In this document: positions 26,307 through 35,880 of the stretch, piece by piece
Position numbering within the stretch: the first letter of the stretch is position 1
Layout of the letters: each line of letters begins with the position of its first letter
Assembly: GCF_002259485.1 (NCBI RefSeq)
Contig: NZ_NPGA01000015.1
Span: forward strand, 248,001-312,000
DNA length: 64,000 nucleotides
From: Rhodococcus sp. 14-1411-2a
GTDB lineage: Bacteria; Actinomycetota; Actinomycetes; Mycobacteriales; Mycobacteriaceae
Direction of reading: 5' to 3'
The notes under the pieces: generated by a model
What the model was told of the DNA's origin: nothing
Database searches by the model: none
What the model saw: the letters and a program-made list of their open reading frames with translations, nothing else
Position numbers and translations under genes: made by a program

Positions 26307-27537
26307 GGCCGAACAGCCCCCCAAATCCCAGGAACCGTCGAAGTCGCATGTGGTGCTTCGGCAGATCTTCACCGGCAGTGCGATCATCTCGGTTCTCGCG
26401 GTACTCCTGGCGCTGATCGTGGGTGCGGTGCTCATCGCCGCCACCAACTCCGGCGTCCAGGAATCGGCCGGGTACTTCTTCTCCCGTCCCTCGGACATGC
26501 TGACGGCGATCTGGGATTCTGTTTCCGGGGCGTACTCGTCGCTGTTCCAGGGTTCGGTCTACAACTTCCGTCGACCCGGATTCGAGAACGGCATCCGGCC
26601 ACTGATGGAGACGCTGACCTTCGCCACCCCGCTGATCGTCGCCGGACTCGGTGTGGCCCTTGCCTTCCGCGTCGGCATGTTCAACATCGGTGGTCGAGGC
26701 CAGATGCTCATCGCCGCGGCGTGCGCCGGCTGGGTCGGGTTCGGCGTGAACCTGCCTGCCGGGTTGCACCTGTTGGTCGCCGTTCTCGCCGGTGTTCTCG
26801 GCGGCGCGGTGTGGGGCGGCATCGCCGGATTCCTCAAGGCGCGCACCGGCGCTCACGAGGTGATCGTCACCATCATGCTCAACTACATCGCGTTCTACCT
26901 CGTCGCGTACCTACTGCGCACTCCCGGCGCTCTGCAGGCCCCGGGATCGAACAACCCCAAGACCGCGCCCATCGCGTCGACGGCGGTGTTCCCGAAGCTC
27001 TTCGGCGACCGATACAGCCTGCACCTCGGTTTCGTGCTGGTGATCTTCGTGACGATCGCGGTGTGGTGGCTGCTCGAGCGATCGAGCCTCGGATTCCGTT
27101 TCCGCGCTGTCGGTGAGAACCCGCACGCGTCCCGCGTTGCCGGCATGAACGTCAACCGGATCTACCTGTACGCCATGATCATGTCCGGTGCGCTCGTCGG
27201 TCTGGCCGGAGTGTCGCAGGTACTGGGCACCGTCACCACCGGCTTCAGTGCCGACATCGACGCAGGCATCGGATTCGACGCCATCACCGTCGCACTGCTC
27301 GGCCGATCGAAACCGTGGGGCGTGTTCGTCGCGGGAATCCTGTTCGGCGCGTTCAAGGCCGGCGGATTCGCGATGCAGGCAGGCGAGGGCATCCCCATCG
27401 ACATCGTGCTCGTCGTGCAGTCCGTGATCGTGCTGTTCATCGCCGCACCGCCGCTCGTGCGAGCGGTGTTCCGATTGCCGAAACCAGGCGAGGAGAAACT
27501 CGCGAAAGCCGAGACCGCGAAGGTGGGTGCACTGTGA
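26290..27537 (+). CDS. Nucleoside ABC importer permease 1
   Basis: The 415-residue integral membrane subunit belongs to the BPD_transp_2 family (YufP/NupB-like). About ten helices follow a hydrophilic N-terminus of some 30 residues. The coupling-helix region RVGMFNIGGRGQMLIAA and the later RAVGENPHASRVAGMNVNR loop are diagnostic. GTG 26290 lies inside the end of the ATPase gene, and the stop overlaps the next permease by GTGA. It pairs with permease 2 to make the channel. Confidence 0.93.
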
Positions 27538-28802
27538 CCACCTCGACCGACACCGCCGCTGACGCGGTACTCGGCCGGAGCTGGAAGGTCCCGTCGATCC
27601 TCGGTCTCGTGACGCTGCTGGCCCTGCTGCTGTTCGTGGTCCGAAAGGGTTCGGGAACAAGCACATTCGCATTGGCGTCGGAGGACGATTTCTTCGCACT
27701 GCCGGCCGTGGGCGTGCCGTCGTACGGCACCGGTCTCGTCGTGGTCGTGTTGCTCGCCGTCATCACTGCATACGCGGCGTTGCTCGCCTCGCAGTACCGC
27801 TCGACGCCGCTGTGGCTGCTGGCAGTATTCGCGGTGCTGTTCGTCTTCGGTTTCCTCGCCTGGGCAGCGGACGGCGAGACCATCCCGGTGCCCGGATTGC
27901 TCATCGGCGCAGTCGCTCTGAGCACGCCACTGATCTTCGGTGCCATGGGCGGCGTCATCTCCGAGCGAGTCGGCGTCATCAACATCGCCATCGAAGGTCA
28001 GTTGCTTGCAGGTGCATTCGTCAGCGCTGTCGTCGCGTCGATCACCGGTTCGACCTATGTGGCTCTGCTCGCGGCTCTGGTAGCCGGAGCGCTGACCGCG
28101 TCGTTGCTGGCGGTGTTCTCCATCCGCTACTTCGTCAACCAGGTCATCGTGGGTGTAGTGCTCAACGTGCTGGTCGTCGGGTTGACCAGCTTCCTGTACT
28201 CGGTGGTGCTGACCAAGAACGCCGAGACGCTCAACTCGCCGCCACGGTTCGGGCGCATCGACATCCCGGTGCTCTCGCAGATTCCGATTCTCGGACCGGT
28301 GCTGTTTCGGCAGACACTCATCGTGTACCTGATGTACATCGCCGTCGCGCTCGTGTTCTTCGGCCTGTTCCACACCAAGTGGGGACTGCGACTGCGCGCC
28401 GTCGGCGAGCATCCCCAAGCCGCCGACACCGTCGGAATCAACGTCGCACGCACCCGGTTCTGGAACGTCTGCCTCGCCGGTGCCATCGCCGGACTCGGTG
28501 GTGCGTACTTCACTCTCGGCTCCGTCGGCGCTTTCGGCAAGGAGATGACAGCCGGTGCCGGCTACATCGCTCTCGCCGCCGTGATCTTCGGCCGCTGGGA
28601 TCCGGTACGCGCGACGCTGGCCGCACTGCTATTCGGATTCGCGTCCAACCTGCAGAACGTACTGGGCATCATCGGCTCGCCCGTGCCCAGCGAATTCATG
28701 CTGATGCTGCCCTACGTGGTGACCATTTTCGCCGTCGCAGGCCTGGTGGGCCATGTTCGCGGGCCGGCCGCGGCAGGCAAACCGTATGCGTCGCGAAGTT
28801 AG
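27534..28802 (+). CDS. Nucleoside ABC importer permease 2
   Basis: The 422-residue partner permease (YufQ/NupC-like) has the matching loops RVGVINIAIEGQLLAGAF and RAVGEHPQAADTVGINV. An N-terminal extension carries three extra hydrophobic segments (about 20-110), more than the shortest family members have. GTG 27534 overlaps the previous stop by 4 bp. It is the last gene of the operon; the acyl-CoA ligase gene downstream has its own CRP-like site and RBS. The four transporter genes are complete and intact. Confidence 0.93.
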   Translation: MTTSTDTAADAVLGRSWKVPSILGLVTLLALLLFVVRKGSGTSTFALASEDDFFALPAVGVPSYGTGLVVVVLLAVITAYAALLASQYRSTPLWLLAVFAVLFVFGFLAWAADGETIPVPGLLIGAVALSTPLIFGAMGGVISERVGVINIAIEGQLLAGAFVSAVVASITGSTYVALLAALVAGALTASLLAVFSIRYFVNQVIVGVVLNVLVVGLTSFLYSVVLTKNAETLNSPPRFGRIDIPVLSQIPILGPVLFRQTLIVYLMYIAVALVFFGLFHTKWGLRLRAVGEHPQAADTVGINVARTRFWNVCLAGAIAGLGGAYFTLGSVGAFGKEMTAGAGYIALAAVIFGRWDPVRATLAALLFGFASNLQNVLGIIGSPVPSEFMLMLPYVVTIFAVAGLVGHVRGPAAAGKPYASRS

Positions 28803-28842
28803 CGCCCGCACTACCTGACTCGGCGGTAGGGTCGCTGTCCGT

Positions 28843-28858
28843 TGTGACCGCTTTCACT
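28843..28858 (+). promoter_or_regulatory. CRP/GlxR-like site before the acyl-CoA ligase gene
   Basis: TGTGACCGCTTTCACT shows TGTGA and TCAC half-sites with the right 6-bp spacing, two positions off the full CRP consensus. It lies 44 bp ahead of the ATG and behind the transporter operon. Carbon-source control of the ligase is therefore possible but unproven. Confidence 0.4.
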
Positions 28859-28901
28859 GTAGGGTTCGGTCATTGTTGCCGCAGTTTTTCGAAGGAGAGC
28901 C

Positions 28902-30491
28902 ATGAGCTTCCGCAGTCCCTTTCCCGATGTCGAGATTCCCGACCTCAGCGTCTACGACTTCCTGTTCGGATCGATCGCCGAGTCCGACCTCGACAAGCCT
29001 GCACTGATCGACGGAACCTCGGGTGACGTCACCACGTACAAGTCGCTGATCGGTCAGATCGACGCCATCGCGGGTGCTCTGGCCGCACGTGGACTCGAAG
29101 TCGGCGACGTCGTCGGACTCCACTCGCCGAACGTGCCCGCGTTCGCGTCGGTGCTGCACGGCATCCTGCGCGCAGGCGGAACCGCAACGACCATCAACGC
29201 GCTGTACACGGCCGAGGACATCGCCAAGCAGCTCACGGGCTCCGGCGCGAAATTCCTGTTCACCGTGTCCCCGCTGTACCCGCAGGCCAAGGCTGCCGCG
29301 GAGAAGGTCGGCCTCGACGCCGATCACGTCATCGTGCTCGACGGCGCAGAGGGCCACCCGAACCTGCGCGACCTGCTCACCCAGGGCGCACCTGCCCCCG
29401 AGGTCTCGTTCGATCCAGCGACACACGTCGCGGTGCTGCCGTACTCCTCCGGTACGACGGGTGTGCCGAAGGGCGTCATCCTCACCCACCGCAACCTCGT
29501 CGCGAACGTGGCGCAGATGGAACCGCGCGTGGGTATCGACAGCAACGACGCGATCCTGGCGCTGCTGCCGTTCTTCCACATCTACGGCCTGACGGTGCTG
29601 CTCAACATCGCCCTCAAGCTGCGTGCACACCTGGTGACGATGCCGAAGTTCGACCTCGTCGACTTCCTCCGGATCATCCAGGATCAGAAGCTGACGTACC
29701 TGTTCATCGCACCGCCGGTGGCCGTCGCGCTCGCCAAGCACCCGATGATCGATCAGTACGACCTCTCCAGCGTGCACACCATCTTCTCCGGTGCGGCACC
29801 GCTGGACGAGGAGCTCGGCAAGGCCGTCGCGAAGCGTCTGAACACGCGGGTGCGTCAGGGCTACGGCATGAGCGAGCTCAGCCCCGTCAGCCACGCCATC
29901 CCGTTCGATCGCGACGACATGCCGCTCAGCTCGGTGGGTCAGCCGCTGGCGAACACCGAGAACAAGCTCGTCGACCCGGGCACGCTCGAGGAGATCGAGC
30001 TGCCGGCAGAGGGATTGAGCAAGCCCGGTGAGCTGTGGGTCAAGGGACCGAACGTGATGGTCGGGTACCTCAACAACCCCACCGCCACCGCCGAAACCCT
30101 CGACTCCGACGGTTACCTGCACACCGGCGACATCGCCGTCGTCGATCCCGAGGGCGTCGTCTACATCGTCGACCGCCTCAAGGAACTGATCAAGTACAAG
30201 GGCTACCAGGTGCCCCCGGCCGAGCTCGAGGCTCTGCTGCTGACACACGAGGAGATCGCCGACGCCGCCGTCATCGGTGTGCTCGACGACGAGGGCGAAG
30301 AAATCCCCAAGGCATTCGTCGTCCGCCAGCAGGGTGCCACCATCGACGAAGAGGGCATCATCGCCTTCGTCGCCGAACGCGTGTCGCCGCACAAGAAGGT
30401 ACGACGCGTCGAGTTCATCGACATCGTCCCGAAGTCCGCGGCCGGCAAGATTCTGCGCAAGGACCTGCGCGCCGCGGAGGCCGGAAAGTAA
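28902..30491 (+). CDS. 4-coumarate-CoA ligase-like acyl-CoA synthetase
   Basis: The 529-residue AMP-forming ligase activates a carboxylic acid through an acyl-adenylate to a CoA thioester. It shows the P-loop LPYSSGTTGVPKG, the YGMSELSPVSH adenine motif, the YLHTGD motif with DRLKELIKYKGYQVPPAELE, and the catalytic lysine in PKSAAGKILRKDLR. The length and box sequences are closest to the 4CL/fatty-acyl group common in Rhodococcus. AAGGAG precedes ATG 28902. Substrate could be a fatty or aromatic acid. A hairpin terminator follows. Confidence 0.92.
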   Translation: MSFRSPFPDVEIPDLSVYDFLFGSIAESDLDKPALIDGTSGDVTTYKSLIGQIDAIAGALAARGLEVGDVVGLHSPNVPAFASVLHGILRAGGTATTINALYTAEDIAKQLTGSGAKFLFTVSPLYPQAKAAAEKVGLDADHVIVLDGAEGHPNLRDLLTQGAPAPEVSFDPATHVAVLPYSSGTTGVPKGVILTHRNLVANVAQMEPRVGIDSNDAILALLPFFHIYGLTVLLNIALKLRAHLVTMPKFDLVDFLRIIQDQKLTYLFIAPPVAVALAKHPMIDQYDLSSVHTIFSGAAPLDEELGKAVAKRLNTRVRQGYGMSELSPVSHAIPFDRDDMPLSSVGQPLANTENKLVDPGTLEEIELPAEGLSKPGELWVKGPNVMVGYLNNPTATAETLDSDGYLHTGDIAVVDPEGVVYIVDRLKELIKYKGYQVPPAELEALLLTHEEIADAAVIGVLDDEGEEIPKAFVVRQQGATIDEEGIIAFVAERVSPHKKVRRVEFIDIVPKSAAGKILRKDLRAAEAGK

Positions 30492-30508
30492 GACTCCGAT
30501 TCACATCG

Positions 30509-30541
30509 ACACCCCGTCCCACACTCAGTGGGGCGGGGTGT
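30509..30541 (+). terminator. Intrinsic-type hairpin after the acyl-CoA ligase gene
   Basis: ACACCCCGTCCCAC (30509-30522) pairs with GTGGGGCGGGGTGT (30528-30541) over 14 bp with one wobble and a 5-base loop. It is followed by TGTT. It begins 17 bp after the ligase stop codon. Confidence 0.85.
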
Positions 30542-30564
30542 TGTTCGTGTGCGGTCGATGGGGG

Positions 30565-30644
30565 ACCTCACACCCTTTTTGTGGACCGCGCGGCCCTTCT
30601 CCGAGGCGAGTAGGGGCGCGCGGTTGGCAGTAGGGGTGTGAGGT
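30565..30644. repeat. 80-bp palindromic element, left flank of the DUF3558 cassette
   Basis: The element is bounded by ACCTCACACCC (30565-30575) and its perfect inverse GGGTGTGAGGT (30634-30644). Inside is a second inverted pair around CCGCGCGG and CGCGCGGTTGG. An element of the same length and ends lies at 31702-31781. Together they bracket the two-gene cassette. The inner halves are related but not identical. Confidence 0.8.
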
Positions 30645-30710
30645 TGTGGTGGAACCAGGTGGGTGTTCGCTGCGTCCAAGGGGTGGGTGGGTTCGACGAA
30701 GGGGAGCGGT

Positions 30711-31277
30711 GTGAGCGTGACGCGGTGGTGGGTGGCAGGTCTGGTGGGGGTTTTGGCGTCGGTCGCTGGATGTGGCGGGGGGACAGAGGGTGCGCCGATT
30801 GCAGAGTCGTCGACGAGCTCGGTGGTTGCGACACCGGTGGCGGACGAGCCGTGGGATCCCTGCACCATTCCGGACAGTGCCGTCGAGGCTGCGGGGTTGG
30901 ATGTGGAGAGCAAGAGTACGAATCTGTTCGGAGACGCGCCGCTGTCCACCGAATGGAAGACGTGTATCTGGACGGACCCTGATCCTGGGTCGTGGTATTT
31001 CCTGGGAGTGTTCTCCGGCTTCCATACATTGAACGATCTGCAAAGCAACGACCGCTTCGGCCAGTTCACGAAAGTCGATGAACTGGGCGGATATGAGTTC
31101 CTGCGCGCAGACCGACCTTCTGGTCGCAGTTGCGGATTCGCCCTCGAAGTTGAACAGGGACTGGTGTACCTCGTTCTCGACACAATGGGTTCCGAAGAGC
31201 CACAGGGCGACCCATGTGTGGAGATCATGCGGATCGCAGGCTCATTGCACTCGTCGCTGCCTCCGGCAGCAAGTTGA
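30711..31277 (+). CDS. DUF3558-type lipoprotein
   Basis: A GTG at 30711, preceded by GGGGAG, gives a 188-residue protein. The signal peptide is short and the lipobox is SVAGC. The mature part has the DUF3558 pattern: PWDPCTIPDSAVEAAGL at the start of the domain, CIWTDPDPG in the middle, and SCGFALEV plus GDPCVEIM, giving paired cysteines that are probably disulfide bonded outside the membrane. The frame extends further upstream but would add an unlikely leader. DUF3558 proteins are abundant in Pseudonocardiaceae and Nocardiaceae and have no known function. The partner gene follows after 15 bp. Confidence 0.8.
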   Translation: MSVTRWWVAGLVGVLASVAGCGGGTEGAPIAESSTSSVVATPVADEPWDPCTIPDSAVEAAGLDVESKSTNLFGDAPLSTEWKTCIWTDPDPGSWYFLGVFSGFHTLNDLQSNDRFGQFTKVDELGGYEFLRADRPSGRSCGFALEVEQGLVYLVLDTMGSEEPQGDPCVEIMRIAGSLHSSLPPAAS

Positions 31278-31292
31278 CCGAAGGAGGCTTGA

Positions 31293-31694
31293 GTGGGAAC
31301 CAACGTGGACAGTCTTGCGGCGTCGATGCAGCAGTGGCGCAACCTGTCCGAGCAGGCGGCCGCGGGGGCGCTCGACATTCCTGAGGGCGTGGCGTTCGCG
31401 TGCGACCAGGCGTGCGTCGAATACCTCAGGCACCTGAATGGCATGTTGCAAAAGACCGAGTTTCTCGTCGATGTCGAAGCTTTCGGCACACTTCCGTCAG
31501 CTCAGCAGTTGGGTCGCAAGTTCAAGCGACTTGCCGACGGGGAAGAAAGGTCGGCGGCTGTGGCGATCCGGCAGCACATCGAGGTCATTCAATTGATGCG
31601 GTCGGTGTTTCGTCGCTATTTCGTCGCGACCGAAGAAGTCGATCGGAGTGTGGGAGCTCGCATCGGCGATATCGGGTCGGGCGTGGGGGAGTGA
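31293..31694 (+). CDS. Small helical partner protein of the DUF3558 lipoprotein
   Basis: The 133-residue protein is predicted largely helical, with no signal peptide and only two cysteines (FACDQACVEYL). The block GTLPSAQQLGRKFKRLADG followed by RQHIEVIQLMRSVFRRY resembles a group of small actinobacterial proteins that I recall next to DUF3558 genes. Its length and helical-hairpin look recall ESX/WXG100-associated proteins, but no WXG motif is present. AAGGAGG stands 5 bp before GTG 31293. The role is unknown; export by a type VII system is speculation. Confidence 0.7.
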   Translation: MGTNVDSLAASMQQWRNLSEQAAAGALDIPEGVAFACDQACVEYLRHLNGMLQKTEFLVDVEAFGTLPSAQQLGRKFKRLADGEERSAAVAIRQHIEVIQLMRSVFRRYFVATEEVDRSVGARIGDIGSGVGE

Positions 31695-31701
31695 GCCCGC
31701 A

Positions 31702-31781
31702 ACCTCACACCCTTTCTGCACACCTCACACCCCTGCTATTGCCTGAACCCCGGCGCGCGGTCGGCACAAAGGGTGTGAGGT
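31702..31781. repeat. 80-bp palindromic element, right flank of the DUF3558 cassette
   Basis: Bounded by ACCTCACACCC (31702-31712) and GGGTGTGAGGT (31771-31781), the same ends and total length as the left element. An extra direct copy of ACCTCACACCC sits inside at 31722-31732. It begins 7 bp after the stop of the helical protein. The remaining bases to 31891 hold no further gene. Confidence 0.8.
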
Positions 31782-31891
31782 CCCGCAATCCCCGCGGCCA
31801 AGCGTCGAACATTGTCTGAAATGTCCGTAATATCAACCCTCGCAACATAATCGAGACAACATTCGCGAATCGGATGACTTAGTCTGCGATC

Positions 31892-33064
31892 GTGAATCTC
31901 TCCGCTGCCCGTCTGGTGCCGATGCGACCGCGCGATCCGAAGGAACCGCATCGCTCCGCGAGCCCGCTCGAGTTGTTCTTCGACCTGGTGTTCGTGGTGG
32001 CCGTCAGCATTGCAGCGGTTCAACTCCATCACGATCTCACCGAGAATCACATCGCCGACGGCCTGCTCGGCTATGCACTCGTGTTCTTCGCGATCTGGTG
32101 GGCGTGGATGAACTTCACGTGGTTCGCCACATCCTTCGACACCGACGACTGGCTGTATCGCGTGCTCACCGTCGTGCAGATGGCCGGCGTTCTGACACTG
32201 GCCGCCGGGATCGAGCCGTCGGTCGTCGACGAGAATTTCACGATCGTGGTCATCGGGTACGTGGTGATGCGCGTGGCGATGGTGACCCAATGGTTGCGGG
32301 CATCGCGAAACCCCGAACATCGACAGACCGCGCTGGTCTACGCGATAGGTATTGCGGGAGTTCAGGTTCTGTGGATTGCCTGGGTGCTGCTGCTCGACGG
32401 TACCGCCGCGATCATCGGCTTCGTCGTGCTCGCAGGCGTCGAGATGTCGGTACCGATCATCGCCGAGCGCAAGGGCGCAACACCCTGGCACCCTCATCAC
32501 ATCACCGAGCGCTACGGACTGTTCACGCTGATCCTGCTCGGCGAATCTCTGCTCGCGTCGGCCAACGCCATCATCGAAGCGCTGCACGACGAAACCGCGC
32601 TGGCACCGCTGATCTCGATCTCCATTCTCACCGTCGTCGTCACCGCGAGCCTGTGGTGGATCTACTTCTGGCCCCCGCATCACCGTGCGATCGGCAGACT
32701 CGGCAACTCGCTGTTCTACGGCTACGCCCACTACTTCATCTTCGCGGCCGCAGGCGCGTTCTCGGCCGGCATCGAGGTCGAGATCGACGTGCTGACCGAA
32801 CACAGCAAGCTCGGCGACGTCGCCGCGTCGTTCACCGTCACGATCCCGATCGCGGTGTTCGTACTCGGTGTCTGGTTGATCGCGATCCGCGCCAACGCCG
32901 ACCGGCTGGTCAACATCGTGGTGCCCGCTGGTGCCGTGCTCGTGCTGTTCGACCCCGTCATCCCCATCCCGATCACCCTCACCGCTGTCGTGATGATCGT
33001 CGTCGTCGCGGTCCTGGTCGCACGCGGGCCAACGCGAGTGGAACATGAGAAACTGACCACATGA
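31892..33064 (+). CDS. Low-temperature-requirement A (LtrA) family membrane protein
   Basis: The 390-residue protein has about eleven or twelve hydrophobic helices. It carries the LtrA signature [13 protein letters not shown] near the N-terminus, [12 protein letters not shown], and the [16 protein letters not shown] block around residue 205-225. The family was named from Listeria mutants unable to grow in the cold; the biochemical activity is unknown. GTG 31892 is the start used. Its last codon overlaps gpmA in an ATGA junction, so the two are co-translated, which is an unusual partner for a glycolytic gene. Confidence 0.9.
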   Translation: MNLSAARLVPMRPRDPKEPHRSASPLELFFDLVFVVAVSIAAVQLHHDLTENHIADGLLGYALVFFAIWWAWMNFTWFATSFDTDDWLYRVLTVVQMAGVLTLAAGIEPSVVDENFTIVVIGYVVMRVAMVTQWLRASRNPEHRQTALVYAIGIAGVQVLWIAWVLLLDGTAAIIGFVVLAGVEMSVPIIAERKGATPWHPHHITERYGLFTLILLGESLLASANAIIEALHDETALAPLISISILTVVVTASLWWIYFWPPHHRAIGRLGNSLFYGYAHYFIFAAAGAFSAGIEVEIDVLTEHSKLGDVAASFTVTIPIAVFVLGVWLIAIRANADRLVNIVVPAGAVLVLFDPVIPIPITLTAVVMIVVVAVLVARGPTRVEHEKLTT

Positions 33065-33816
33065 GTATCGGAACCTTGATTCTGCTTCGTCACGGCGAGA
33101 GCGAATGGAATGCGTCCAACCAGTTCACCGGCTGGGTCGACGTGCGACTGACCGAGAAGGGCGAGGCCGAGGGCAAGCGTGCCGGCCAACTCCTCGCCGA
33201 GGCAGGCATCCTGCCCGACCTGCTGTACACCTCGCTGCTGCGTCGCGCGATCAGCACCGCCAATCTCGCACTCGACGCCGCCGATCGGCACTGGATTCCC
33301 GTCGTCCGCGACTGGCGTCTGAACGAGCGGCACTACGGCGCACTGCAGGGCTTGAACAAGGCCGAGACCAAGGACAAGTACGGCAACGAGCAGTTCATGC
33401 TGTGGCGTCGTAGCTACGACACCCCGCCGCCGCCCATCGAGATCGGCAGCGAGCACAGCCAGGACGCCGATCCGCGCTACGCGGACCTGGACAGTGTTCC
33501 GCTGACCGAATGCCTCGCAGACGTCGTCGAGCGTCTGATCCCGTACTTCGAGGAGACGATCGTCGCCGATCTGAAGGCCGGCAAGAACGTGCTCGTCGCC
33601 GCGCACGGCAACTCGCTGCGTGCTCTCGTGAAGTACCTCGACGAGATCTCCGACGCGGACATCGCCGAGCTCAACATCCCTACCGGCATTCCGCTGAAGT
33701 ACGACCTCACCGAGGTCGACGGCAAGCTGAAGCCCACCAACCCGGGCGGCACCTACCTCGACCCCGAAGCAGCGGCCGCAGGTGCAGCTGCCGTGGCAAA
33801 CCAGGGCGGCAAGTAA
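33061..33816 (+). CDS. gpmA: 2,3-bisphosphoglycerate-dependent phosphoglycerate mutase
   Basis: The 251-residue enzyme interconverts 3- and 2-phosphoglycerate in glycolysis. The phosphohistidine motif is [10 protein letters not shown] (His11), followed by [29 protein letters not shown] and the second histidine in [12 protein letters not shown]. The length is standard for the dimeric or tetrameric cofactor-dependent type. It sits directly before senX3-regX3, as gpm1 does in M. tuberculosis. Confidence 0.97.
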   Translation: MSIGTLILLRHGESEWNASNQFTGWVDVRLTEKGEAEGKRAGQLLAEAGILPDLLYTSLLRRAISTANLALDAADRHWIPVVRDWRLNERHYGALQGLNKAETKDKYGNEQFMLWRRSYDTPPPPIEIGSEHSQDADPRYADLDSVPLTECLADVVERLIPYFEETIVADLKAGKNVLVAAHGNSLRALVKYLDEISDADIAELNIPTGIPLKYDLTEVDGKLKPTNPGGTYLDPEAAAAGAAAVANQGGK

Positions 33817-33854
33817 CTCGACCGCGCTCGAACCGACGTTTTGTCGTAACTGCA

Positions 33855-33872
33855 GGTGAACGATCGAAGAAC
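33855..33872 (-). promoter_or_regulatory. PHO-box-like RegX3 operator upstream of senX3
   Basis: On the minus strand the sequence reads GTTCTTCGATCGTTCACC: two direct GTTC(T/A)(T/C)C units 11 bp apart. This is the layout of PhoP/RegX3 boxes in Actinobacteria (repeats of GTTCACC). It lies 82 bp ahead of the senX3 GTG in the 137-bp gap behind gpmA. Autoregulation of senX3-regX3 under phosphate limitation is the likely meaning. Confidence 0.55.
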
Positions 33873-33953
33873 ACTGCCGACGGGGACTATGACGACCAGG
33901 GAAATGCCTGCACCCTGCGTATGTGAGCTGTCCATCGAACGTACGATTCCGGT

Positions 33954-35126
33954 GTGAGTGTTGCATCGGCCGTACTACTGGCTATCGCCGCGGCCTTCGT
34001 GGGATACCTCGTCGGCGGTGTTCTGATCCCGTACCTCAACACTCGACACTCGGAGCGCCGCCGAGCTACGTCCGGCTTGACGATGTCGCAGGTACTGGAT
34101 CTGATTGTCCTCGCATCGGAGAGCGGCATCGCCGTCGTCGACCAATTTCACGACGTCGTGCTGTTCAACCCGCGTGCCGAGGAGTTGGGGCTGGTGCGTA
34201 ACCGGCTGATCGACGATCGGGCGTGGGACGCCGTCCTCAAGGTCCTCGCCGACGGCAACCCCGTCGAAGTGGACCTCAGCTCGAAGAACCCCAGAACCGG
34301 CCGAGACAAGATCGCCGTCCGCTGCGTCGCCCGGTTGCTCAGCAAGGAAGACAAGCGGTTCGTGGTGCTGTTCGCCGACGACGATTCCGAGCAGGTCCGG
34401 ATGGAGGCGACGCGTCGGGACTTCGTGGCCAACGTCAGCCACGAACTCAAAACCCCCGTCGGCGCGATGAGCCTGCTGGCCGAGGCCCTGCTCGAATCCG
34501 CAGACGACCCCGATTCCGTCCGGCACTTCGGTGGCAAGGTCGTCGCCGAATCCAAACGGCTCGGCAACATGGTGACCGAACTGATCGCACTCTCGCGACT
34601 GCAGGGCGCCGAGAAGCTACCCGACCTCGAGGTCGTCGACGTCGACACCGTCGTCAACGAGGCGATGGATCGATCCAAACTCGCCGCCGAGAACGCCGGC
34701 ATCTCCGTCACCACCGACCACCCGAGCGGCCTCGAAGTTCTCGGCGATCAAGCGCTGCTGGTGACGGCCCTGGCCAACCTCATCCAGAACGCCATCGCCT
34801 ACTCCTCGGACGGTGCGCCGGTCTCGGTGAGCCGCGCCCTACGCGGAGACAACGTGGCGTTCGCCGTCACCGATCGCGGTATCGGCATCGCCAAGGAAGA
34901 CCAGGAACGCGTCTTCGAGAGATTCTTCCGCGTCGACAAAGCTCGGTCGCGGGCAACCGGCGGCACAGGCCTGGGCCTGGCCATCGCCAAACACGTCGCA
35001 GCCAACCACAACGGCAGCATTTCGCTGTGGAGCAAGCTGGGCACCGGATCCACCTTCACCCTCCAGATCCCTGCGTACTTCGAAGAAGAAGACGACGCTT
35101 CGGTTACAGAAAGAGAGAATCAGTGA
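33954..35126 (+). CDS. senX3: Phosphate-responsive sensor histidine kinase SenX3
   Basis: The 390-residue kinase has a short membrane region (about 5-27), a PAS-like domain (about 50-140) and a HisKA dimerisation helix with phospho-acceptor His163 in NVSHELKTP. The ATPase domain shows the N box ([10 protein letters not shown]), [10 protein letters not shown] (G1), the F box FERFFR and [12 protein letters not shown] (G2). It works with RegX3 and, in mycobacteria, with the Pst system and PhoU to sense phosphate. No large periplasmic sensor domain is present, as is usual for SenX3. The stop overlaps regX3. Confidence 0.95.
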   Translation: MSVASAVLLAIAAAFVGYLVGGVLIPYLNTRHSERRRATSGLTMSQVLDLIVLASESGIAVVDQFHDVVLFNPRAEELGLVRNRLIDDRAWDAVLKVLADGNPVEVDLSSKNPRTGRDKIAVRCVARLLSKEDKRFVVLFADDDSEQVRMEATRRDFVANVSHELKTPVGAMSLLAEALLESADDPDSVRHFGGKVVAESKRLGNMVTELIALSRLQGAEKLPDLEVVDVDTVVNEAMDRSKLAAENAGISVTTDHPSGLEVLGDQALLVTALANLIQNAIAYSSDGAPVSVSRALRGDNVAFAVTDRGIGIAKEDQERVFERFFRVDKARSRATGGTGLGLAIAKHVAANHNGSISLWSKLGTGSTFTLQIPAYFEEEDDASVTERENQ

Positions 35127-35812
35127 CCAACGTTCTGATCGTGGAAGACGAAGAGTCGTTGGCCGATCCATTGGCCTTCCTGCTCCGCAAGGAAGGTTTC
35201 GAGGCCACAGTCGTCGGAGACGGACCGTCGGCACTCGCGGAATTCGATCGCGCAGGAGCAGACATCGTGTTGCTCGACCTCATGCTCCCCGGCATGAGCG
35301 GAACCGACGTGTGCAAGCAATTGCGTTCGCGCTCAGGCGTTCCCGTGATCATGGTGACCGCACGTGACAGTGAGATCGACAAGGTCGTCGGCCTCGAACT
35401 CGGTGCCGACGACTACGTCACCAAGCCGTACTCGGCACGCGAACTCATCGCCCGCATCCGTGCAGTTCTGCGGCGCGGCTCCGACGCCGAGGTCGACGGC
35501 GGAGTCGACACCGGAGTGCTCGAAGCCGGACCGGTGCGCATGGACGTCGAACGCCACGTGGTGATGGTCGGATCCGAGCAGATCACGTTGCCGCTCAAGG
35601 AATTCGATCTGCTCGAATACTTGCTGCGCAACTCCGGTCGAGTGCTGACCCGCGGACAGTTGATCGACCGCGTGTGGGGAGCCGACTACGTGGGCGACAC
35701 CAAGACCCTCGACGTGCACGTCAAGCGACTGCGCTCGAAGATCGAAGCGGACCCGGCCAAGCCGGAACACCTCGTCACCGTGCGCGGACTGGGCTACAAA
35801 CTCGAGGGATAG
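35123..35812 (+). CDS. regX3: Response regulator RegX3
   Basis: The 229-residue OmpR-family regulator has a receiver domain (1-120) with phospho-acceptor Asp52 in VLLDLMLPG and conserved Lys in YVTKPYS. A winged-helix output domain (about 130-228) shows [14 protein letters not shown] and [11 protein letters not shown]. It controls phosphate-starvation genes. GTG 35123 overlaps the senX3 stop by 4 bp; mycobacteria carry MIRU repeats at this junction, which are absent here. A palindromic repeat lies between it and the convergent gene. Confidence 0.96.
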   Translation: MTNVLIVEDEESLADPLAFLLRKEGFEATVVGDGPSALAEFDRAGADIVLLDLMLPGMSGTDVCKQLRSRSGVPVIMVTARDSEIDKVVGLELGADDYVTKPYSARELIARIRAVLRRGSDAEVDGGVDTGVLEAGPVRMDVERHVVMVGSEQITLPLKEFDLLEYLLRNSGRVLTRGQLIDRVWGADYVGDTKTLDVHVKRLRSKIEADPAKPEHLVTVRGLGYKLEG

Positions 35813-35824
35813 AGCCTGCGGCAT

Positions 35825-35864
35825 GTGAGCGGAAACTCGTAGTGGGCTACGAGGTTTCGCTCAC
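35825..35864. repeat. Palindromic intergenic repeat (REP-like) after regX3
   Basis: GTGAGCGGAAACTCGTAG (35825-35842) pairs imperfectly with CTACGAGGTTTCGCTCAC (35847-35864). It is followed by GTGCGGCGCAGCCGCT, which matches the flank of the repeat at 16963-17002. The position between two convergent stops suits bidirectional termination. Confidence 0.75.
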
Positions 35865-35880
35865 GTGCGGCGCAGCCGCT

